Shown here: one piece after another, positions 23,205 to 30,831 of the stretch
How positions within the stretch are numbered: the stretch's first letter is position 1
Layout of the letters: every line of letters begins with the position of its first letter
Assembly: GCF_016458235.1 (NCBI RefSeq)
Contig: NZ_JAEMHK010000008.1
Span: 62,001 to 126,000 of the forward strand
Length of the DNA: 64,000 nucleotides
Direction: 5' to 3'
Source: Geomonas propionica
Lineage (GTDB): Bacteria > Desulfobacterota > Desulfuromonadia > Geobacterales > Geobacteraceae
Notes under the pieces: model-generated
What the model saw: only the letters and a program-made list of their open reading frames with translations
What the model was told of the DNA's origin: nothing
Databases searched by the model: none
Made by a program: the position numbers and the translations under genes

Positions 23205-25598
23205 ATGAATCTATTGTCGCAGGCAAACCAGGTTACCCATCACAACGACAGCGCTACCCGCACCTGCATCGGCGGCGGCGCTCTCGGGGTATCCGAACCG
23301 GTATTGCCTCCCCTTGCCTACGAGCAGTTGTTGCGCAACATGTTTCGATCTGCTCCCCTGGGTGTTTACCAGACCGATCCCGACGGTTACCCCCTGGTTT
23401 CGGCTTCCTTCTGCTCGGCGGACCCCGGTGAAGCCGGCACCCAACGGGTGAGGTACCTCAACCCGCAGGAGCGCAAGGCTCTGGCTGCATCCTTCCAGTG
23501 TGCCATGGCGGCCGGACAGCAGTGGCACCAGCAGTTCCAGTACCGTTTCGCCGATGGCGCCGTGTGCCGACTGCAGGCGGTGGTGGCACCGTTGCGTGGC
23601 GCAGATGGTTCCCTGAGTGGCTACCAAGTCTGCACCATGGAAATTACCGCGCAGTACCAGGCACACCAGGAACTCGCGCTCAGCGAGGACCGCCATCGCG
23701 TCGCACTGGAGGCAGCGGAACTGGGGATCTGGGACTTCAACGTCGCGGCAAACGACTGCTACTTCAGCCCCTTTTGCTACCACATGCTTGGTTACAGCAG
23801 TGGGCAGATGCAGGTGCGTCTGGAGGATTGGACCAACATCATCCATCCGCAGTACCTCGACACTGCGCGCCGGGTGTTGGAAAACTGCATCAGTGGCGGG
23901 ATCGAGAAATTCGAGCTCGAGTTTCGCCTGAAGACCAACGAGGGGAAATGGCATTGGTTTCGCTGCACCGGCAAAGCAGCCGAGCGCGATGCAAGCGGCA
24001 AGGCCTGCCGCCTGGCGGGGACCCTGCTGGACATAAACCAAGCCAAACTCATGGAGCACCTGCTGCAGATGGAGCACGGCCTGCTGAACCTGATCACCGC
24101 GACCAGTCCGGTGGGAATCATGTTCATTGAGTCCGACGGCAACATCACCTTCGTCAACCCCAAGGCCGAGCGGATCCTGGGCCTGACCAAGCTGCAGATG
24201 GCGCACCGGGAGCCCCCGGTCATCGACACCATCTTCTCCGTTGAATCGGAATCTTCCAGCGATGCCGAGCTTTCCCTGGGGCAGGTCCTGGAGCAGGGAC
24301 GGTGCCTGCTACAGTCCACCTTCGTTTTTAACCGTGCCGACGGCGGCCGCGCGGTGCTCTCCATCAGTACCGCCCCCTTCCTGGACCCCGCCAGCACTGT
24401 GAGCGGTACCGTGGTGACGCTCGAAGACGTGACCGAGCAGAAGACGCGCGAGCAGGTGATGGCCGACAACGACCGCCTGCTGCGGGAAACCCAGAGAATC
24501 GCCCAACTGGGGAGCTACGTCCTCGACATCGCCCATGACCACTGGGTCTGTTCCAGCAAGCTCGAGGAGATCCTCGGGGTCGGCGCCGCCTATCCGAAGA
24601 CCATGCAGGGACACTTCGACATCGTGCACGAGGACTTCCGGGACCAGTTCATCGACAGCTACCGGGCCGCGATCAACAACAACCGCCCCTTCGAACACGA
24701 ATACAAGATCAGAAGACATAACGACGGCGAGGAGCGCTGGGTGACCGAGTGCTGTGAGCTGACCTGGGACGCCGCTTGCAAGCAGGCGCGCATGATCGGT
24801 ACCATCAAGGACATCACCGAGAGAAAGGCCGCCGAGGAAGCGATCCGCAACCTCAACGACGAACTGGACCGCCGGGTCATCGAGAGAACCTCGCAACTGG
24901 TTGCCGCGAAGAAAGAGATAGAATCTTTCAGTTACTCGGTTTCCCACGACCTGCGCGCGCCGCTTAGGCACATCAACAGCTACAGTGCCATCCTGGTGGA
25001 GGAGCACGGCGAGTCCCTGCCGGAGGAGGCGCGTTACTACCTGGAGCGTATCTGTACCGCCAGCAACAGGATGGGGAAGCAGATCGACGACCTGCTCGCC
25101 CTGACCCGGGTCGGGCGCACCATTATGAAAAAAAACACCTTCAACATCAGCCAGTTGGCCGCCGACGTGGTCGAGATGCTCAGCGAGGAGTCCGAAAATG
25201 CGCCGGAGTTCGTGGTTCAGTCGGGGATCAGCGCCTACGGCGACAGCGCCCTGGTGCGGCTGGTGTTGCAAAACCTCCTGGGCAATTCCGTCAAATACTC
25301 CTCCCGCAACATGTCCCCGCGTATCGAGTTCGGCCAGACCCTCGTCGCCGGGCGGCATGCCTTCTTCGTCAGGGATAACGGGGTCGGCTTCGACATGGCC
25401 TACATCGAGAAGCTGTTCCAACCCTTCCAGCGCCTGCACGGTTCCGAGTTCGAAGGGACCGGCATCGGCCTCGCCACGGTGCGCCGCATCATCGAGCGCC
25501 ACGGGGGGAGCATCTGGGCCGAAGGAAAAGAGCACGAAGGGGCGACCTTCTACTTCACCCTCTCACACCCCCGCAAGGCCGATCCCGCCTCCCGCTGA
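23205..25598 (+). CDS. PAS-domain sensor histidine kinase
   Basis: A 797-aa kinase without membrane helices, so cytoplasmic. An N-terminal PAS-like region is followed by about three PAS/PAC units (ending near MEITAQYQA, LDINQAK, LEDVTEQKTRE and IKDITERKAAEE). The HisKA domain has His581 in YSVSHDLRAPLRHI. The ATPase domain shows LLGNSVKYSS, VRDNGVGFDM and EGTGIGLATV. There is no receiver, so a separate regulator is needed, and none is adjacent. AAGGGGGA five bases upstream supports the ATG at 23205 over 23163/23169. Confidence 0.92.
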   Translation: MNLLSQANQVTHHNDSATRTCIGGGALGVSEPVLPPLAYEQLLRNMFRSAPLGVYQTDPDGYPLVSASFCSADPGEAGTQRVRYLNPQERKALAASFQCAMAAGQQWHQQFQYRFADGAVCRLQAVVAPLRGADGSLSGYQVCTMEITAQYQAHQELALSEDRHRVALEAAELGIWDFNVAANDCYFSPFCYHMLGYSSGQMQVRLEDWTNIIHPQYLDTARRVLENCISGGIEKFELEFRLKTNEGKWHWFRCTGKAAERDASGKACRLAGTLLDINQAKLMEHLLQMEHGLLNLITATSPVGIMFIESDGNITFVNPKAERILGLTKLQMAHREPPVIDTIFSVESESSSDAELSLGQVLEQGRCLLQSTFVFNRADGGRAVLSISTAPFLDPASTVSGTVVTLEDVTEQKTREQVMADNDRLLRETQRIAQLGSYVLDIAHDHWVCSSKLEEILGVGAAYPKTMQGHFDIVHEDFRDQFIDSYRAAINNNRPFEHEYKIRRHNDGEERWVTECCELTWDAACKQARMIGTIKDITERKAAEEAIRNLNDELDRRVIERTSQLVAAKKEIESFSYSVSHDLRAPLRHINSYSAILVEEHGESLPEEARYYLERICTASNRMGKQIDDLLALTRVGRTIMKKNTFNISQLAADVVEMLSEESENAPEFVVQSGISAYGDSALVRLVLQNLLGNSVKYSSRNMSPRIEFGQTLVAGRHAFFVRDNGVGFDMAYIEKLFQPFQRLHGSEFEGTGIGLATVRRIIERHGGSIWAEGKEHEGATFYFTLSHPRKADPASR

Positions 25599-25820
25599 GA
25601 CCCTCGCCACACGCGCTGCCCACTGACGTGGGGATCTCGCCATTCTGCACGCCGTTCCCCTTCCTTTTTCCAATCTTAAAACATTGTCTGCCGCAAAGCC
25701 ATAGCAGCGCCGAAGTATCCGGTGAATGCACAGCGCCAGAACCCATGCAACAATTCTGGAATACGCTAACCCATCAGAAAACTATGGGGGATCGCAGGGC
25801 TGAGGCGAAAAAAGGAATTG
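25599..25820. other. Intergenic stretch before fadR
   Basis: About 220 bases with no gene. CGCAAAGCC at about 25690 recalls part of the c-di-GMP-I riboswitch, but the other conserved parts are missing. No T-run terminator for the kinase was seen. Confidence 0.4.
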
Positions 25821-25849
25821 TTATTTATACAAAACTATGTTTTAAATAA
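25821..25849. promoter_or_regulatory. Palindrome upstream of the FadR-like gene
   Basis: AAAAC-TAT-GTTTT (25831-25843) is a perfect inverted repeat flanked by TTATTT (25821-25826) and AAATAA (25844-25849), extending the dyad with a four-base bulge. It lies about 90 bases before the chosen start and could be an autoregulatory operator. Function is inferred from symmetry and position only. Confidence 0.35.
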
Positions 25850-25935
25850 TGACGAAACTGCGACTGACCGTACCGGTCTACGCGGCGGAGCAAAGGTATG
25901 CGAGTCTGCCTGCCGTCTATAAAAGTGAGGCGCCT

Positions 25936-26640
25936 ATGAGGAAAACCTGCCAGATGGTGGAAAAGGCTTTGGTGGACGGGATGTTGAAGGGGGAGTTCAA
26001 GCCGGGGAGTCCGCTGCTGAGCGAACGGGACCTCGCGGAGCGTTTCGCGGTCAGCAGGACAACGGTGCGGGAGGCGCTGCTGAAGCTCCAGAACGCGGGA
26101 TGGATCTCGGTGCAGCAGCGCCACGTCACCATCGTGAAGGATTTCTGGTCCCAGGGCGACCTTGAGATCCTCTCCTCCATCACCAGGAACAGCGACCCGT
26201 TTCCTTACGAGCTGGCCACCCACCTGCTGGAGCTCAGAGTCCAGTTTGCGCCCGATTACGCCCGTCGCGCGGTCGAAAACGATGCGGCAGGGTTGGCCGC
26301 TGTACTGCGCAAGGCTGAGAAACTACGCAACTGCTCCTCCGCCTTGGTCAATTTCGACTGGGAACTGCATCTGGCCATGGCCGTCATGTCCGGCAACCGC
26401 ATCTATCCCCTGATGCTGAACAGTTTTTCCAGCGTCTACTCCAAATTGAGGTCCGGGCTTTTTTCCAAAGATAAGCATCGCTTGCAACTGCGTGACTACT
26501 ACCGCGAGATGCTTGCTGCCGCCAACGCCGGCAACGCCCTGTTGGCCGAGAACATCACCCGCGCGGCCATGCTGATAAGGCTGAACGATTTCAAAATGTA
26601 CTTCGGATCGCTCTCCCCTGAGTGCCCTGCCCCGGCGTAA
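25936..26640 (+). CDS. GntR/FadR-like transcriptional regulator of fatty-acid metabolism
   Basis: A 234-aa regulator. The winged helix occupies about residues 5-70 (LLSERDLAERFAVSRTTVREALLKLQNAGWISVQ). Next comes VKDFWSQGDLEILSSI, which closely follows the E. coli FadR linker (VNNFWETSGLNIL), and an all-helical ligand domain ending about residue 225. E. coli FadR binds long-chain acyl-CoA, represses fad genes and activates fab genes. Here the fad operon lies 1.1 kb downstream on the other strand, which strengthens the call. GTGAGG six bases before 25936 supports this start; the open frame reaches 25849 but lacks a binding site there. Confidence 0.8.
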   Translation: MRKTCQMVEKALVDGMLKGEFKPGSPLLSERDLAERFAVSRTTVREALLKLQNAGWISVQQRHVTIVKDFWSQGDLEILSSITRNSDPFPYELATHLLELRVQFAPDYARRAVENDAAGLAAVLRKAEKLRNCSSALVNFDWELHLAMAVMSGNRIYPLMLNSFSSVYSKLRSGLFSKDKHRLQLRDYYREMLAAANAGNALLAENITRAAMLIRLNDFKMYFGSLSPECPAPA

Positions 26641-26655
26641 CCTGCGGCGGGCGCG

Positions 26656-27540
26656 TCAATTGGCCAGGGTAAAGTAGAAAGTCGCTCCCCCATTCACCTC
26701 CGCCTCAGCCCAGATCCTGCCGCCGTGCCGGTTGATGATGCGCTGCACGATAGCGAGACCGATGCCCAGTCCTGGAAACTCCTCCTCACGGTGCATGCGC
26801 TGGAACGGCCCGAAAAGCCGGTCGGCAAAGCGCATATCGAAGCCGGCGCCGTCGTCCCGGACGAAATAAACCACTTCATCCCCGTCCATCCGGCTGCCGA
26901 TTTCAATGGTGGCGGATTCCTTCTTCGCGGTGAACTTCCAGGCGTTCTCCAGAAGATGTTCCAGCGCGGTCCGCATCAGGACCGCGTCCGCGTGCGCGGG
27001 AAGCCGCTGCGGCACCTTGAAGGTCACCTTTCTGCCCGGGTCCCCTTCCCTGACACAGGCCACGTAGCTGTTCGCCATCTGGCTCAGGTCGATGTTGAGC
27101 GGGGTCATGTCCTGGCGTCCGATCCGCGACAGCGCGAGCAGCGCGTCCACCAGTCCCTCCATCTTGCGCCCCGCACGCACGATACAGTCCAGGTAGCTAT
27201 GCGCGGTAGGTTCCAACCCCTCTCCGTAATCCTCGAGGAGTGCGGTGCTGAAGCCGATCAGGTGGCGAAGCGGGGCACGCAGATCGTGGGACACCGCATA
27301 GCTGAAGGTTTCCAATTCCCTTCCCAGGTTCTCCGCGTTGGCCTTTTGCCGGGCGAGGTCCTCATTGGCCCGTCGAAGCTCCTGCTGTGCCTGCGCGAGC
27401 CTTGTTTCGCAGTCGCCAGCGGACCTGGCCGGACCCGCGACCCCGTCCTGCCGCTCGGCTGCGAAATCTTTGCGCTGTCCGGTCATGCCCGCGCCGTCGC
27501 CAGGACTTTTCAGGATGCCTCCCTCGCTTGGCACTTCCAT
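26656..27540 (-). CDS. Sensor histidine kinase without a sensory domain
   Basis: A 294-aa cytoplasmic kinase. About 40 variable residues lead into a coiled coil (about 45-75, RLAQAQQELRRANEDLARQK). HisKA has His85 in YAVSHDLRAPLRHL, and the ATPase domain shows LLENAWKFTAK, VRDDGAGFDM and GLGIGLAIV. It has no PAS, GAF or membrane segment, so input must come through the coiled coil or a partner protein. GGAGG lies eight bases before the ATG. It sits between fadR and the fad operon without obvious metabolic link; the kinase core is similar to those at 23205 and 41301. Confidence 0.9.
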   Translation of the reverse strand: MEVPSEGGILKSPGDGAGMTGQRKDFAAERQDGVAGPARSAGDCETRLAQAQQELRRANEDLARQKANAENLGRELETFSYAVSHDLRAPLRHLIGFSTALLEDYGEGLEPTAHSYLDCIVRAGRKMEGLVDALLALSRIGRQDMTPLNIDLSQMANSYVACVREGDPGRKVTFKVPQRLPAHADAVLMRTALEHLLENAWKFTAKKESATIEIGSRMDGDEVVYFVRDDGAGFDMRFADRLFGPFQRMHREEEFPGLGIGLAIVQRIINRHGGRIWAEAEVNGGATFYFTLAN

Positions 27541-27699
27541 GTGTTCCTCCCGCTGCTTCTGGCATAGCCACGCTTAGAACTCTCTTAAAATCCATTTTGT
27601 CACAAGATGCAGCATTACACCACATAATAAGATACCATTTTTCGCTCTCAGCGACACCTATGACAGCTGGTGTGAACCACGCAGTGACTGTGAAAGGAA

Positions 27700-27730
27700 C
27701 GGGCCGGTCCCGCAGTGAGGAACCGGCCCG
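27700..27730 (-). terminator. Hairpin after the fad operon
   Basis: CGGGCCGGT (27700-27708) pairs with ACCGGCCCG (27722-27730). On the minus strand it lies 24 bases after the acyl-CoA dehydrogenase stop. Only a short T-rich stretch (GTTCCTTTC) follows. Confidence 0.45.
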
Positions 27731-27753
27731 AGGCAATGCCATGGTCGCCGTGG

Positions 27754-29532
27754 TCAGAAAGGATACTTCTCAGCCTCGATCACCGCCTGGGCCAGGGCCC
27801 GTTTGTCCTGCAGCAGTCCCGCCGCCTGGTAGCGCGTGAAACGCCGGACCGCCCCCAGAAGGACCGCCAGGGTGTCGCCTTCCTCGCTGTAGAAGGCGGC
27901 CTTGCGGGCGGCGCTCGCAGTCTTCTCGTTGGCGCCGAAGCAGAAGGTCCTGACCGCCGCCGTAACCGCCCTCCCCTTCGCCTCACTCAGGCGCGGCAGG
28001 ATCTTCTCGGCGCGCAGCACGGCGCTTTCCATCGCGAAGATGTTGATCACCACGTCGGCCAGCGCCATGAGCACCTCCTGCTCGTCCTTGATCGCCGCCT
28101 GGTATTTCTGCGCCGCTGAGCCCGCCACTACCAGGAACAACTGCTTGAGACCCGACAGGAGTGCTTTTTCCGCTGCGAACGGGGCGCTGTCGTCGGATTC
28201 GTCGAAGGAGGGGGTGGTGAGGGCGTCCAGCGCCTTCATAGCCTCGCGCTGCAGGGGGATTTCTCCTTTCAGGGCCCGGGTGAGCAGGGTACCCGGGATG
28301 AGCAGCCGGTTGATCTCGTTGGTCCCCTCGAAGATGCGGTTGATGCGCTCGTCGCGGTAGTAGCGCTCGGCAGGGTACTCCTGGATGAAGCCGTAGCCGC
28401 CGTGAATCTGGACCACCTGGTCCGCAACGAACGCGAGCATCTCCGAGCAGAATACCTTGGCGATAGCGCACTCCATCGCGTATTCCTCAATCCCTTTCTG
28501 GTATGCGTCGTAGTAGTTGGGGGTCTCCTTCGGGATCGTGGCCAGCCGGTCGTCGATGAGCCCGGCGAGGCGGTAGACGAGGGATTCGGAGGCGAAGATT
28601 TCGGCGGCCATGTCCGCCAGCTTCTCCTGGATGGCGCCGAAGGATGCGATAGGGCGGCCGAACTGCTTTCTCAGCACGGCGTACTTCACCCCGTCGGCGA
28701 GGGCGAACTTGGCGGAGCCGGTGACCGCCGCCCCAAGCTTGAAGCGGCCGATGTTGAGCACGTTGAAAGCGATCTTGTGCCCCTTGCCGATTTCCCCCAG
28801 CACGTTCGCCACCGGCACCTTGACGTTGTCCAGGATCACCTGGGTGGTCGAGGAGCCCTTAATGCCCAGCTTCTTCTCCTCCGGCCCGATGCTCACCCCT
28901 TCCATGGTCCGCTCCACCAGGAACGCGGTGAAATGCTCGCGGTCCACCTTGGCGAAGACGGTGTAGAGGTTGGCAATGGAGCCGTTGGTGGTGAACTGTT
29001 TGGTGCCGTTAAGCAGGTAATGGCTCCCGTCGGCAGAGAGGGTGGCGCTCGCCTTGGCGCCGAGAGCGTCGCTGCCGGAGTCGGGCTCGGTAAGGCAGTA
29101 GGCCGCGACCCACTCGCCGCTGGTCAGCTTTTCCAGGTAGCGTGCCTTCTGCTCCTCGGTGCCGTAATAGACCAGCGGCAGCGTGCCGATGCCGCTGTGG
29201 GCGGCGTAGGCGACCGAGAAGGACCCCGAGCCGGAGATCTTTTCCGCCGCAAGCATGCTGGTCGCCTTGTCCAGTTCCAGGCCGCCGTACTCTTCCGGGA
29301 CGTCGATCATCAACAGCCCCAGTTCGCCGCAGCGCCGCAGCAGTTGCACCACCTTGTCGAAATTCTGGTGCTCGATCTCCTCGCGCGCCGGAATCACCTC
29401 ATTGGCCACGAACTGCTCGGTGGTGGCACCGATCTGGCGCTGCTCGTCGCTGAAATCCTCCGGGACGAACACCTCGTCCTTGCCGGTCTCAGTGATCAGG
29501 AACTCCGCTCCTTTGAATATCCTTGCTGCCAT
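27754..29532 (-). CDS. Acyl-CoA dehydrogenase (long/very-long-chain type)
   Basis: A 592-aa FAD enzyme catalysing the first oxidation of beta-oxidation. The usual acyl-CoA dehydrogenase core (about residues 25-410) has YCLTEPDSGSDA, TTNGSIANLYTVFAK, GGYGFIQEYPAERYYRD and IFEGTNEINR. A C-terminal extension of about 170 helical residues resembles the VLCAD/ACAD9 and Bacillus FadE group rather than the 380-aa short-chain enzymes. It is last in the minus-strand operon fadD-fadN-fadA-acd, 37 bases after the thiolase. Electrons would pass to ETF. Confidence 0.93.
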   Translation of the reverse strand: MAARIFKGAEFLITETGKDEVFVPEDFSDEQRQIGATTEQFVANEVIPAREEIEHQNFDKVVQLLRRCGELGLLMIDVPEEYGGLELDKATSMLAAEKISGSGSFSVAYAAHSGIGTLPLVYYGTEEQKARYLEKLTSGEWVAAYCLTEPDSGSDALGAKASATLSADGSHYLLNGTKQFTTNGSIANLYTVFAKVDREHFTAFLVERTMEGVSIGPEEKKLGIKGSSTTQVILDNVKVPVANVLGEIGKGHKIAFNVLNIGRFKLGAAVTGSAKFALADGVKYAVLRKQFGRPIASFGAIQEKLADMAAEIFASESLVYRLAGLIDDRLATIPKETPNYYDAYQKGIEEYAMECAIAKVFCSEMLAFVADQVVQIHGGYGFIQEYPAERYYRDERINRIFEGTNEINRLLIPGTLLTRALKGEIPLQREAMKALDALTTPSFDESDDSAPFAAEKALLSGLKQLFLVVAGSAAQKYQAAIKDEQEVLMALADVVINIFAMESAVLRAEKILPRLSEAKGRAVTAAVRTFCFGANEKTASAARKAAFYSEEGDTLAVLLGAVRRFTRYQAAGLLQDKRALAQAVIEAEKYPF

Positions 29533-29569
29533 GACACACCTCTTAAGTTTGTAGTGGGACGTGCCCGGT

Positions 29570-30742
29570 TCAGACCAGCTCGAAAATGCCCGCCGCGCCC
29601 ATGCCGCCGCCGATGCACATGGTGACCATGCCGTAGCGCGTCCCGCGGCGCCTCATCTCGTGCAACAGGCTCGCGGCAAGCTTGGTCCCGGTGCATCCCA
29701 GCGGGTGCCCGAGCGCGATGGCGCCGCCGTTCACGTTAACCCGCGCCGGGTCGAGCCCCAGTTCCCCCAGGCAGGCGAGCGTCTGCACGGCGAAGGCCTC
29801 GTTGAATTCGACCAGTTCGATCTGGTCCTGGGCGAGCCCCGCCATCTTCAGCGCCGCGGGGACGGCCTCCACCGGCCCGATGCCCATGATCTCCGGCGGA
29901 ACCCCCTTCACGGCGAAAGAGACGAAGCGCGCCAACGGCTTCATTCCGGTCCGCTTCAGGAACTCCTCCGAGACCACCAGCGCCGCTGCGGCGCCGTCGG
30001 TCATCTGCGATGAGTTGCCCGCGGTAACGGTGCCGTCGACCTTGAAGGCCGGCTTGAGCCTCGCCAGGGCCTCCAGGGTGGTGTCGCCGCGCACGCCGTC
30101 GTCGGCATCGACCATTTCCTCCTGGCACTGCATCTTCCCCTTTTGCAGCGCGCAGTGCCGCGCCGGCACAGCGACCGTTTCCTCTGCAAAAGTCCTCTCG
30201 GCCAGGGCGCGGGCCGCCTTCTGGTGGCTCGCCAGTGCGAAGGCGTCCTGGTCCTCGCGGGAGATGGCATATTTCTGCACCAGCCGCTCCGCCGTGATCC
30301 CCATCGAGGCGTAGGTTTCCGGCCAGGATCCGACCAGCCCCGGGTTGGCGCTGTACTTGTTGCCACCCATGGGAATCATGGACATGCTTTCCGTCCCCCC
30401 GGCGATGATGCAGTCGGCAAACCCCGCCATGATGCGGTCCGCGGCCGAGGCAATGGTCTGCAGTCCCGATGAGCAGAACCGGTTCACGGTCTGGCAGGGG
30501 ACCTGATATGGAATGCCGGCCTTGAAGGCCGCGATGCGCGCCACGTTCATCCCCTGCTCCCCTTCCGGGAAGGCGCAGCCGATGATGATGTCCTCGACCA
30601 GCGCCGGGTCCAGGCCGGTCCGCTCGACCAGCCCTTTGATGGCGGTGGCGGCCAGGTCGTCAGGACGGACATCCCTCAGTTTCCCTTTGTAGGCCTTGGT
30701 GGCCGGCGTGCGTACCGCTTCAACGATATATGCTGCTCGCAT
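29570..30742 (-). CDS. fadA: Acetyl-CoA C-acyltransferase (3-ketoacyl-CoA thiolase)
   Basis: A 390-aa thiolase performing the last step of beta-oxidation, cleaving 3-ketoacyl-CoA to acetyl-CoA and shortened acyl-CoA. The acylated Cys lies in NRFCSSGLQTIASAA, the His in GGAIALGHPLGCTGTK, and the second Cys in VTMCIGGGMGAAG. The length is typical. AAAGGAGC precedes the ATG. It is third in the operon, directly downstream of the multifunctional dehydrogenase/hydratase, after a 90-base gap containing a G-rich hairpin. Confidence 0.95.
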   Translation of the reverse strand: MRAAYIVEAVRTPATKAYKGKLRDVRPDDLAATAIKGLVERTGLDPALVEDIIIGCAFPEGEQGMNVARIAAFKAGIPYQVPCQTVNRFCSSGLQTIASAADRIMAGFADCIIAGGTESMSMIPMGGNKYSANPGLVGSWPETYASMGITAERLVQKYAISREDQDAFALASHQKAARALAERTFAEETVAVPARHCALQKGKMQCQEEMVDADDGVRGDTTLEALARLKPAFKVDGTVTAGNSSQMTDGAAAALVVSEEFLKRTGMKPLARFVSFAVKGVPPEIMGIGPVEAVPAALKMAGLAQDQIELVEFNEAFAVQTLACLGELGLDPARVNVNGGAIALGHPLGCTGTKLAASLLHEMRRRGTRYGMVTMCIGGGMGAAGIFELV

Positions 30743-30831
30743 GGCGTTGCTCCTTTTGCTGTTCGGTTGAACTTGGGAGGAGCTTCGTTCCCCCTCCCCG
30801 ACCCTCCCCCTCCTGGGGAGGGAGTAGGAAA

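Noticed and set aside
25685..25720. CGCAAAGCC, resembling part of a c-di-GMP-I riboswitch
   Set aside because: The other conserved parts of the aptamer (AAACC, GAAA loop, P1) are not found around it.
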